This document shows, one piece after another, positions 32,969 to 40,629 of a stretch of DNA of 45,826 nt. Positions within the stretch are counted from its first letter, which is position 1; every line of letters starts with the position of its first letter. This stretch comes from CAMDBL01 sp964498125 (GTDB taxonomy: Bacteria > Pseudomonadota > Alphaproteobacteria > Rhizobiales > Hyphomicrobiaceae): the NCBI GenBank assembly GCA_964498125.1, contig CAZCGE010000081.1, positions 1-45,826 of the forward strand. The letters run 5' to 3'. The position numbers and the translations under genes are program-made. The notes beneath the pieces are model-generated. The model made no database searches. It saw only the letters and a list, made by a program, of their open reading frames with translations, and was not told the DNA's origin.

Positions 32969-35629
32969 ATGACGGCACAACTGATCGGCGCCATCATCCT
33001 GTGGCTGATCGTGGCGATCATCGCCATCGCGATCGTCGTCTACCTGGTGAATTGGCTGTACCGGCGATCGTCCAAGGAGGTGTCATTCGTCCGCACGGGT
33101 CTGCGGGGCGAACGTGTCGTGATCAACGGCGGCGCCTTCGTGCTGCCGATCATCCACGACATCACGCCCGTCAACATGAACGTGCTGCAGATGAGCGTGG
33201 CCCGCGCCAAGGACGATGCGCTGATCACCAAGGACCGCATGCGGGTGGACATCGAGGCGGACTTCTACGTGCGCGTCGCGCCAACACGCGAGGCGGTCTC
33301 GGTGGCCGCCGCGACACTCGGGCGGCGCACGATGGAGCCGGAACGTCTGCATGCCCTTCTCTCGGGAAAATTCATCTCGGCGCTGCGTTCCGTCGCCTCC
33401 GAGATGACGATGATCGAGATGCATGAGCAGCGCGGCATCTATGTGCAGCGCGTCAAGGCCGCGGCGGCCGAGGCCCTGGCGCAGAATGGCCTCGAGCTGG
33501 AGACCGTGGCGCTGACCGATCTCGATCAAACCGATCTGCAGTTCTTCAACCCGTCGAACCGTTTCGATGCCGAAGGCCTGACGATGCTGATCGGCGAGAT
33601 CGAGGATCGCCGCAAGCTGCGCAACGACATCGAGCAGGACTCGATGATCCGCATTCGCACGCGCAACCTCGAGGCCGAGAAGCAAGCCCTCGACATCGAG
33701 CGCGAGAGCGAGACGGCGCGCCTCAATCAGGAGCGCGATGTCGAGGTCAGCCGCGCCATCCAGCGCGCGGAATTGGCGCAGGAGCGGGCGTTGCGCGACA
33801 CGCAGGCCGAGCGCGCGCAGATCAACGCCCGCGAGGAAATCGAGAAATCCAAGATTGCCAACGAGCAGTCCATCAGCGAGACCCGCATCGCCTCGGATCG
33901 GGAAATCCGCCAGCGCGAGATCGAGCGGCAACGCACCGTCGAGGAGGCCGAGATCGGCGCGCGCGAGCAGGTCGAGAGGGCAAAAATCGCCCAGGAGCGC
34001 ATCCTGACCGAGATCCGCATCGCCAAGGACGAGGATGGCCAGCGCCGCGAGATCGATCGCACGCGCAGCATCGAGCAGGCCGACATTGCCGCGCGCGAGG
34101 CGACCGGCAAGGCCCGCATTGCCCAGGAGCTTGCCGTCAGCACCGAACGGATTGCCTCCGAGAAGAGCGTGCGCAATCTCGAGATCGCGCGCGACCGCGC
34201 GTTGGAAGAAGCGGAAATCACGGCGAAACAGGCGATCGAAAGTGCCCGCATCACTCAGGATGGCAAGGTCGCGAGCGAGCGCATCACGCGCGATGAGGCG
34301 GTGCGCCAGCTCGAAATCGAGCGCAGCCAGGCTGTCGATACCGCCGAGATCAAGGCGCGCGAGTTCGTCGAAGGCGCCCGCATCGCGCAGGAGACGTCGA
34401 TCCTGGCCGCACGCATCGCCTCCGAGCAGGAGACCAAGAGCCTCGCCATCGCCCAGGCCGAGGCGATCGATACGGCCGAAATCAAGAAGCGCGATGCCAT
34501 CGAGCGGACGCGCATTGCCACCGACCTCGAGTTGGAAAAAGCGCGGATTGCCTCGCAGCAGAGCCGCGAGGTGCTGCAGATCGACCAGAAGAAGGTGATC
34601 GAGATCGCCGAGGAAGTGCGCGTCATCGCGCTTGCCGGCAAGAAGGTCGAACGCACCGAAGCCGACCGGCTGGTGCAGCAGGCCGGCATCACGGCGCGGC
34701 AGGAAATCGAGAAGACCGAGGTTGGCCGCGAGCAGGCGCTCGACACCGCCCGCCTCGCCCGTCGCCGCGCCCTGGAGCAGATCGAAGTGGCCCGAATGCA
34801 AGCGCTGCAAGAGGCCGAGATCGCCGCCCGCGAGGAGATCGAGCGGGCGCGTATCGCCTCCGAGCGCGGTCTCGACGAAGCGCGCGTCGGTCGCGAGCGC
34901 GAGCTGCGCAAGCTCGAGGTGGCGCGCGAGCGCGATGTCGAGACCGCGATGATGGACAAGGCCATCGCGCTCTTCAATAAATCCCTGGAGGAATCAGCCG
35001 CCAAGGTCGAGGCTGAGGGCTTCCGCGCCAGGGCCGCGGAAGCCGAGGAGCGCGTCACCACCGCCCGCGACAGCGAGGCCGCCAGGCGCCGCCGGTCGAT
35101 CGAGGTGATGATGGCGGAGAAGGAGGCGGATCAGAAACGCATCGCCGCCCAGGCGGAGCAGGTGCGCGCCGCCGTCGAGGCCGAAGCACAGAAACTGCTT
35201 TACGAAGCCGAGAACGTGCTCACCGACGAAGCCCGCTATGGCCTCTTCCGCCGCCGCCTGCTCGACCGCATCGAGGGCATCGTGCGCGAGAGCGTCAAGC
35301 CGCTGGAGAAGATCGAAAGCATCCGCGTGCTGCAGGTCGATGGCCTCGGCGGCGGCGGCGGTGGGCGAGGAGATGGCCGCAGTCCGACCGACGAGGTGAT
35401 CGACTCCGCGTTGCGCTATCGCGTGCAGGCGCCGATGATCGACCAGGTCTTGAAGGAGATCGGCATCGAGGGCGGCAGCATCTCCCGATTGGGCGGGCTG
35501 ATGCGCGAGGCCAGCGATTTGCAGCGCGTCGCCAAGGACGCCGGCGCGGGCAGCGCAAAGGAACCGGGCTCGACCCGGGCGGCGACCAAGCCGCCAGCGG
35601 ACACATCTGGTGACAAGGGACAGGGTTGA
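32969..35629 (+). CDS. flotillin-like SPFH protein with an expanded repeat stalk
   Basis: This 886-residue protein has one N-terminal membrane helix (residues ~5-30), then an SPFH/band-7 domain (residues ~35-205, VSFVRTGLRGERVVINGGAF and RMRVDIEADFYVRVAPTREA). A helical stalk (~210-790) and a short C-terminal domain (IEGIVRESVKPLEKIESIRV, then GDGRSPTDEVIDSALRYRVQ) follow, with a disordered tail. The order is that of flotillin/YqiK proteins, which form membrane microdomain scaffolds, but the stalk is much longer than in typical flotillins. Eight 44-residue repeats fill residues 278-654. It stands 52 nt after the TIM-barrel gene and 8 nt before the first SRPBCC gene, so it belongs to the operon. 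Confidence 0.88.
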   Translation: MTAQLIGAIILWLIVAIIAIAIVVYLVNWLYRRSSKEVSFVRTGLRGERVVINGGAFVLPIIHDITPVNMNVLQMSVARAKDDALITKDRMRVDIEADFYVRVAPTREAVSVAAATLGRRTMEPERLHALLSGKFISALRSVASEMTMIEMHEQRGIYVQRVKAAAAEALAQNGLELETVALTDLDQTDLQFFNPSNRFDAEGLTMLIGEIEDRRKLRNDIEQDSMIRIRTRNLEAEKQALDIERESETARLNQERDVEVSRAIQRAELAQERALRDTQAERAQINAREEIEKSKIANEQSISETRIASDREIRQREIERQRTVEEAEIGAREQVERAKIAQERILTEIRIAKDEDGQRREIDRTRSIEQADIAAREATGKARIAQELAVSTERIASEKSVRNLEIARDRALEEAEITAKQAIESARITQDGKVASERITRDEAVRQLEIERSQAVDTAEIKAREFVEGARIAQETSILAARIASEQETKSLAIAQAEAIDTAEIKKRDAIERTRIATDLELEKARIASQQSREVLQIDQKKVIEIAEEVRVIALAGKKVERTEADRLVQQAGITARQEIEKTEVGREQALDTARLARRRALEQIEVARMQALQEAEIAAREEIERARIASERGLDEARVGRERELRKLEVARERDVETAMMDKAIALFNKSLEESAAKVEAEGFRARAAEAEERVTTARDSEAARRRRSIEVMMAEKEADQKRIAAQAEQVRAAVEAEAQKLLYEAENVLTDEARYGLFRRRLLDRIEGIVRESVKPLEKIESIRVLQVDGLGGGGGGRGDGRSPTDEVIDSALRYRVQAPMIDQVLKEIGIEGGSISRLGGLMREASDLQRVAKDAGAGSAKEPGSTRAATKPPADTSGDKGQG
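33800..34930 (+). repeat. eight 44-residue (132-bp) coding repeats in the flotillin-like stalk
   Basis: Units start at residues 278, 322, 366, 410, 454 and 498. A 25-residue degenerate insert follows (542-566), then units at 567 and 611. Each carries the pattern 'xAxxxAEIxAREx(I/V)ExARIAxE', a middle 'x(T/A)xRIAxx', and a final 'xLEIxR'. The length 44 equals four 11-residue hendecads, which favours a right-handed coiled coil. Units differ at many positions, so the array is old rather than a recent slippage product. Confidence 0.85.
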
Positions 35630-35637
35630 GAGCCAAG

Positions 35638-36075
35638 ATGGCGAAGGTCTACATCTCGAGCGTCGTCAATGCCCCGGCGGCCAAGGTCTGGGCGCGCGTG
35701 CGCGATTTCAACGGTTTGCCGAACTGGCATCCCGCCGTCGGCGAAAGCCGCATCGAGAACGGCGAGCCGGCCGACAAGGTCGGCTGCATCCGCGACTTCC
35801 GCCTGAGAAACGGCGATCGCCTGCGTGAGCAGCTGCTCGGGCTGTCGGACTACGATATGTTCTGCACCTACGCCATCTTGGAGTCGCCGATGGGTGTCGA
35901 GAGCTACGTCGCGACCTTGCGGCTGACCCCGGTCACGGATGGCGCCCGCACGTTTATGGAATGGACCGCCGAATTCGACTGTCCCCCCGAACGAGAGGCC
36001 GAGCTGGTCGCCAACATCGGGACGGCCGTGTTCCAGGGCGGCTTCGACGCCCTGAAGCGGCAATTCGGAGGCTGA
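35638..36075 (+). CDS. SRPBCC-family protein, CoxG-like (first of two)
   Basis: This 145-residue helix-grip protein begins VYISSVVNAPAAKVWARVRD then FNGLPNWHPAVGESRIE, typical of START/SRPBCC proteins with 'VWxxxRDFxxxxxWHP'. CoxG, a related protein, anchors CO dehydrogenase to the membrane. The conserved GCIRDFRLRNGDRLREQLLG and the C-terminal helix GTAVFQGGFDALKRQF complete the fold. Start ATG 35638; a TTG at 35626 is less likely. It shares about half its motifs with the next gene. Confidence 0.88.
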   Translation: MAKVYISSVVNAPAAKVWARVRDFNGLPNWHPAVGESRIENGEPADKVGCIRDFRLRNGDRLREQLLGLSDYDMFCTYAILESPMGVESYVATLRLTPVTDGARTFMEWTAEFDCPPEREAELVANIGTAVFQGGFDALKRQFGG

Positions 36076-36081
36076 TTGGAC

Positions 36082-36525
36082 ATGGTGCGCGTGGTCAAGA
36101 GCACGATCCTCGACGCACCCGTCGACCGCGTCTGGGCGATCCTGCGCGATTTTAATGGTCACGACCAATGGCATCCGGCAGTCAAGACCAGCGCCATCGA
36201 GCGCCACCTGCCATCGGATCTGGTCGGCTGCATCCGCCGCTTCCAGCTGCGGGACGGCGCGGAGCTGCGCGAGCAGCTGCTCACCCTGTCCGATCTCGAG
36301 ATGACCTTCAGCTATTGTCTGCTCGACACGCCGATTCCGCTGTTCAACTACGTGGCGCATGTCCGCCTGCTGCCGGTCACCGACGGCAATCGCACGTTCT
36401 GGCAGTGGGAATGCCGCTTTACCACGCGCACCGGCGAGGCGGCGGCGATGGCCAAGATGGTCGGTGAGCAGATCTACGAGGCAGGCTTCGAGGCCATCCG
36501 GCAACACGAGCGGCTGGCGGCATGA
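36082..36525 (+). CDS. SRPBCC-family protein, CoxG-like (second of two)
   Basis: This 147-residue paralogue of the preceding protein contains STILDAPVDRVWAILRDFNG, HDQWHPAVKTSAIE, VGCIRRFQLRDGAELREQLL and the helix EQIYEAGFEAIRQHERLAA. Tandem duplication is clear. The two may form a heterodimer or bind different partners. ATG 36082 is chosen (a TTG at 36076 is possible). It precedes the FAD subunit of the Mo hydroxylase by 20 nt. Confidence 0.88.
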   Translation: MVRVVKSTILDAPVDRVWAILRDFNGHDQWHPAVKTSAIERHLPSDLVGCIRRFQLRDGAELREQLLTLSDLEMTFSYCLLDTPIPLFNYVAHVRLLPVTDGNRTFWQWECRFTTRTGEAAAMAKMVGEQIYEAGFEAIRQHERLAA

Positions 36526-36545
36526 GAATGGCGGGGTAAGGCGCA

Positions 36546-37373
36546 ATGGCGCTGCAGGTAAAGACATTCGGGCTTATGAGCGAAGCGGCGGCCGCGCTGG
36601 CCTCCGACCGGGCGGCGCGTTTCATCTCGGGCGGCACACTGATCATGCGCGCGATCAACGAGGGCGATACGACGATTGCCACGCTGGTGCGCTCCACCGA
36701 TGCCAGTGCGCGCCAGATCCGCACCGAGGCAGCGCGCGTCGAGATCGGCGCCGGCGTGCGCATGGTCGACATTCTCGCCAGCCGCGATCTGGCCTTCCTG
36801 CACCCCGTCGCCCGTGTGGTCGGCGGGCCCGCCATCCGGACCATGGCGACGGTCGGCGGCAACCTGTTCGCACCCACGCCCTACGGCGATCTGACGGTGG
36901 CGCTGCTGGCGCTGCAAGCAATGGTCACAGTGCAAGGTGCCTATGGCGGGGCGCAGCAGGTGCCGTTGGAGCAATTTCTCGCCGCCCGCGATCGGGGTCC
37001 TTCGGGCCTCGTCACCATGGTATCGCTGACGCGCCCGGCGAGCCCGGATGCGTTTCGCTTCCGCAAGGTGGCGCGCGTCAAGCCGAAGGGCATCTCGGTG
37101 CTGAGCATCGCCGCGCATCTGCCACTGTCGGGCGGGCGGCTGACGAGCCCGCGCATCGCTTACGGCGCCATGGCCCCGACACCCATCCGGGCCAAGGCGG
37201 TCGAACGCGCGCTGGAAGGCCGTAGTCTGGATGCGGCCGGCATCGCGCCCGCGCTCGCCGTCGCCGCCGAAGGTACCAGCCCGCCAACCGACGCGCTGGC
37301 CAGCAGCTGGTATCGGCGCGAGGTGCTGCCGGTCCACCTGCGCCGTCTCCTGCTTGAACGGAAAGGAGCTTGA
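36546..37373 (+). CDS. molybdenum hydroxylase FAD-binding (medium) subunit
   Basis: This 275-residue protein is of the CoxM/XdhB class. The FAD motifs are ISGGTLIMRAI (residues ~27-37, the 'AGGTDL' position) and ATVGGNLFAP (101-110), and the C-terminal CO-dehydrogenase-flavoprotein domain follows (~175-275, FRFRKVARVKPKGISVLSIA). It passes electrons from the 2Fe-2S subunit to an acceptor. It is separated from its partner subunits by a methyltransferase-family gene. Confidence 0.9.
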   Translation: MALQVKTFGLMSEAAAALASDRAARFISGGTLIMRAINEGDTTIATLVRSTDASARQIRTEAARVEIGAGVRMVDILASRDLAFLHPVARVVGGPAIRTMATVGGNLFAPTPYGDLTVALLALQAMVTVQGAYGGAQQVPLEQFLAARDRGPSGLVTMVSLTRPASPDAFRFRKVARVKPKGISVLSIAAHLPLSGGRLTSPRIAYGAMAPTPIRAKAVERALEGRSLDAAGIAPALAVAAEGTSPPTDALASSWYRREVLPVHLRRLLLERKGA

Positions 37374-37375
37374 AC

Positions 37376-38317
37376 ATGACCACATTTCGCAACTCTTTGC
37401 CGCAACTCGGCAATCTCCTGTTTCTGACTGACGGCGGCATCGAGACGACACTGATCTTTCACGAGGGTCTCGAGCTGCCCTATTTCGCGGCCTTCCACCT
37501 GTTGCGTGATCCGAAAGGTCGAGACGCGCTCGTGCGCTACTACGAGCGTTACATCGCCATCGCCAAGGCGGATGGCCTCGGCTTCATTCTTGAAAGCCCG
37601 ACGTGGCGCGCCAGTGCGGACTGGGGCGACAAGCTCGGCTATTCGCGCGACGACATCGCGGCTGTCAACCGCCAATCGATCGAGCTGATGCACGATCTGA
37701 AAGGCAAGCACGAGAGCAAGACGACGCCGATCGTCGTCAGCGGCTGCGTCGGCCCCCGTGGAGACGGGTACGATCCCGGACACGTCATGTCAGCCGATGA
37801 GGCGGAGGCCTATCATGCGCACCAGATCGCTACCTTCGCCGCAGCCAAGGCCGATATGGTGACGGCGATCACCATGACTAATGCAAGCGAGGCCATCGGT
37901 GTGGCCAGGATGGCGGGCAAGGCCGGTTTGCCGGTCGCCATCTCCTTCACGCTGGAGATCGATGGCCGTCTGCCGACTGGACAATCTCTGGAGGATGCCA
38001 TCAGGGAGGTTGACGTCGCCACTGCCGTCGGTCCCGCCTACTACATGATCAATTGCGCCCACCCGACACATTTCGCGAGCACACTTTCGGCCGGCGCGTC
38101 ATGGGTCGAGCGCATTCGAGGCTTGCGCGCCAATGCGTCACGGATGAGCCACCAGGAACTCAATGATGCACCTGACCTCGACGCCGGCAATCCGATCGAG
38201 CTGGGCGGCCAGTATCGCGACATCCTTCGCAGCCACCCGCATATCAACGTCCTCGGTGGCTGCTGCGGCACTGATCACCGGCACATCGAGAGCATCAGTC
38301 TCGCGTGCCGCAACTGA
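37376..38317 (+). CDS. homocysteine S-methyltransferase family protein
   Basis: This 313-residue TIM-barrel protein has the family's N-terminal LTDGGIETTLIFHEGLELPY, LESPTWRASADWGDKLGYSR and VSGCVGPRGDGY segments. The three zinc-binding cysteines sit in INCAHP and in LGGCCGTDHRHI (C296, C297). Members move a methyl group from S-methylmethionine, betaine or similar donors to homocysteine. Start ATG 37376 follows GGAAAGGAGC; an in-frame TTG at 37370 overlaps the previous stop. It sits inside the Mo-hydroxylase subunit genes. Confidence 0.88.
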   Translation: MTTFRNSLPQLGNLLFLTDGGIETTLIFHEGLELPYFAAFHLLRDPKGRDALVRYYERYIAIAKADGLGFILESPTWRASADWGDKLGYSRDDIAAVNRQSIELMHDLKGKHESKTTPIVVSGCVGPRGDGYDPGHVMSADEAEAYHAHQIATFAAAKADMVTAITMTNASEAIGVARMAGKAGLPVAISFTLEIDGRLPTGQSLEDAIREVDVATAVGPAYYMINCAHPTHFASTLSAGASWVERIRGLRANASRMSHQELNDAPDLDAGNPIELGGQYRDILRSHPHINVLGGCCGTDHRHIESISLACRN

Positions 38318-38390
38318 ACGGACCCTTGTGGCGGCTGGTGACACGAATGCTGGGTCTAGGCCTGCTAGGCCAGACGGGATAGGGAGCACC

Positions 38391-38897
38391 ATGGCCAAGA
38401 CTCCCGTAGAATTCCGCCTCAACGGCGCCGACAAGGCGGTGTTCGTCGACGGTGGCGGCAACCTGCTCGACGCCCTGCGCCGCGGCGTCGGCGACACGTC
38501 GCCCAAGTTCGGCTGTGGTCAGGGCACCTGCGGGGTCTGCACGGTGCTGATCGACGGCGAGCCACAGCTCGCCTGCCTGACACTGGCCGAGACCTGCAAC
38601 GGGCGCTCGATCGAGACGGCACTAGGCCTCAGCAACGGGCCAAACCTGCATCCGCTGCAGTTAGCCTTCATGGAGCATTTCGCCGCCCAATGCGGCTTCT
38701 GCACCTCCGGCATGCTGATGGCCGCCAAGGCACTCCTCGACCGCAATACCGCGCCGAGCCGAGCCGAAGTCGTGGAAGCCATCTCCGGCAACATCTGCCG
38801 CTGCACCGGCTACGAGCCGATCATCAACGCCATCCTGGATGCCGCCGGCAAGCACGGCGCACCGGGCGGAGAGGAGCCGAACCGTGCTCGAATTTAG
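38391..38897 (+). CDS. molybdenum hydroxylase 2Fe-2S (small) subunit
   Basis: This 168-residue CoxS/XdhC-type protein has a ferredoxin-like N-domain with cysteines 42, 47, 50 and 62 (FGCGQGTCGVCTVLIDG). A second helical 2Fe-2S domain has cysteines 101, 104, 136 and 138 (QCGFCTSGM, CRCTGYEPI). All eight ligands are present. It starts at ATG 38391 after AGGGAG and its end overlaps the Mo-subunit gene by 14 nt. Confidence 0.95.
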   Translation: MAKTPVEFRLNGADKAVFVDGGGNLLDALRRGVGDTSPKFGCGQGTCGVCTVLIDGEPQLACLTLAETCNGRSIETALGLSNGPNLHPLQLAFMEHFAAQCGFCTSGMLMAAKALLDRNTAPSRAEVVEAISGNICRCTGYEPIINAILDAAGKHGAPGGEEPNRARI

Positions 38898-40626
38898 GAA
38901 AGAGCTGTTCAAGGACGAGCGTGACGACAATCTCAACGAGGTCGGACTGCCGCGCCAGCGTCAGGACATGCTCGGCCACGTCACCGGCCGCACGCGCTAT
39001 TTCGACGACCACGCTTTCGACGGCCTGCTGCATCTCAAGGTGCTGCGCAGCCCGCACGCGCACGCCCGCATCCGCGCCATTGATGTGACGGGTGCGGAGC
39101 GCGCAGCCGGCGTCAGCCAAGTCATCCGCGGCGCCGACGTGCCGGTCAACAAGAACACGCTGCTGAGCCTGATTAAGTTCGGCAAGGACGACGAGCCGGT
39201 GCTGGCCGTCGACAAGGTGCGCTACAAGGGCGAGCCGATCGTGGCGGTGGTCGCCGAGAGCGAGGCCGCTGCCTACGCCGCGCTGGCGAAAATCCGCGTC
39301 GACTACGATCCGCTGCCCGCCGTCTTCGACGTCGAGGAGGCGATCAAACCCGGCGCGCCCATTGTCAACGAGACCTATCCCGCCAACACCTTCGAGTACC
39401 ACGAGAAGTACAATCACCAGAAGCTGCGCTTCGGCGATGTCGAGCGGGCCTTTGCTGAAGCCGATCATGTGGTCGACGAGCGCTACCAGATGTCGCCGAT
39501 CGAGCACGCACCGACCGAGACCAACGGCTCGATCGCCGCGCCCGAGCACAACGACCGCTTTGTCGTGCACACCTGCACGCAGGCGCTGTTCTTCTCGCTC
39601 GGCACCGCGGCCAAGCTGCTGGATCTGCCCTCCAACCGGCTGCACTTCATCGGCGGCACCGTCGGCGGCGGCTTCGGCGGCAAGGTCGATACGCTGACCG
39701 AGCCGCTGTCGATCCTCGGCGCCATGCTGACCGGCCGCCCCGTGCGCTACGTGCTCAACCGCGAGGAGGAGATGCTGGCTGGCTCGCCGCGTGGCGCCGA
39801 ACGACATTACGTCAAGGACGGCGTCATGCGCGATGGCCGCATCATCGCCCGCAAGGTGACGAGCTACTTCGACGCGGGCGCCTACACGCGCCTGTCGAGC
39901 TACGGCGTCGTCAAATGCGCCGCCCACATTCCCGGGCCCTACGCCATCCCCAACGTCCATGGCGACGTGTTCTGCGTCTACACCAACCGCACGCCGTCGA
40001 CGGCCATGCGCGGCTTCGGCGTCACCGGCCTCGACTTCGCGCTCGAGGTGCAGATGGACAAGCTGGCGCACGCCGTCGGCATGGACCCGATGGAGTTCCG
40101 TATTCTGAACGCCTACCGCGATGGCGACATGAAGGCGCATCGCCGCGAGGCGCACAACTGCGCGCTGATCGAGTGCGTGCAGGTCGCAGCTGAGAAAGCG
40201 GGCTGGCCGATTAGCGATGAGTTCAAGCGCATGTCCTCGCTGACGGGAGGCGGCGGCACGCGCGCCGTCATCCCGCCAACGGTCACGGACGAGATGGGTC
40301 GCATCGGTCCAGGTCGGCCGGGGGCTCGGCCCGTTGGTGTTCAGCTCTCACCACAAACGCGGCAGGATTCTGCTCCCCTTCGACGGGGTGGGGTTAGGGG
40401 TGGGGTGGAGACGGTGAGCGGTCCAGATTTTCTACCCCCACCCCCGCCCCCTCCCCGCAAGGGGGAGGGGAGTAGAAGCGGGACCGTCGCAGATCCGCAG
40501 TTACCGCCACCACCCGCTGCGACTACTGCTACGAATGATCAACCCAAGCCCGAGCCGCTGAAGCCTGACGCTCCCAAGCACGGCGCCACACGCTTCTCCC
40601 CCGGCGTGCTCGGCAGGAGGCGCTAG
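38884..40626 (+). CDS. molybdenum hydroxylase Mo-binding subunit, N-terminal protein (split large subunit)
   Basis: The GTG start at 38884 follows GGAGAGGAG. The 580-residue protein covers the N-terminal part of an XDH/CoxL-type large subunit: GHVTGRTRYFDDHAFDGLLH, GGTVGGGFGGKVDTLTEPLS (cofactor-contact motif) and TPSTAMRGFGVTGLDFALEV. Family similarity ends near residue 440 (IECVQVAAEKAGWP). Residues ~440-580 are low-complexity and partly encoded by a palindromic repeat (Pro-rich with seven Pro in a row). The catalytic Glu domain is in the next gene, 3 nt downstream. No Cu-CODH signature (AYRCSFR) is seen, so it is not CO dehydrogenase. Confidence 0.88.
   Translation: MLEFRKELFKDERDDNLNEVGLPRQRQDMLGHVTGRTRYFDDHAFDGLLHLKVLRSPHAHARIRAIDVTGAERAAGVSQVIRGADVPVNKNTLLSLIKFGKDDEPVLAVDKVRYKGEPIVAVVAESEAAAYAALAKIRVDYDPLPAVFDVEEAIKPGAPIVNETYPANTFEYHEKYNHQKLRFGDVERAFAEADHVVDERYQMSPIEHAPTETNGSIAAPEHNDRFVVHTCTQALFFSLGTAAKLLDLPSNRLHFIGGTVGGGFGGKVDTLTEPLSILGAMLTGRPVRYVLNREEEMLAGSPRGAERHYVKDGVMRDGRIIARKVTSYFDAGAYTRLSSYGVVKCAAHIPGPYAIPNVHGDVFCVYTNRTPSTAMRGFGVTGLDFALEVQMDKLAHAVGMDPMEFRILNAYRDGDMKAHRREAHNCALIECVQVAAEKAGWPISDEFKRMSSLTGGGGTRAVIPPTVTDEMGRIGPGRPGARPVGVQLSPQTRQDSAPLRRGGVRGGVETVSGPDFLPPPPPPPRKGEGSRSGTVADPQLPPPPAATTATNDQPKPEPLKPDAPKHGATRFSPGVLGRRR
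40373..40471. repeat. G/C-rich double-hairpin element, copy B, inside the Mo-subunit reading frame
   Basis: This is the inverted copy of the element at 26538-26653. Block 40434-40471 is the exact complement of 26538-26575 (38 bp), and 40390-40408 is that of 26616-26634 (19 bp); the 25-bp centre differs. It lies within the coding frame of the N-terminal Mo-subunit gene at residues ~497-529 and adds no stop codon. Confidence 0.8.
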
Positions 40627-40629
40627 GCC

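Noticed and set aside
33083..34810. 575-codon minus-strand frame with Leu/Asp repeats opposite the flotillin-like gene
   Set aside because: Its repeats mirror the 44-residue units on the plus strand. No ribosome site or independent homology is visible.
40373..40626. Frameshift or decay of the Mo-subunit gene at the repeat
   Set aside because: The frame stays open to a proper stop, and the downstream gene has a good ribosome site and ATG, so a two-protein subunit is the simpler reading.
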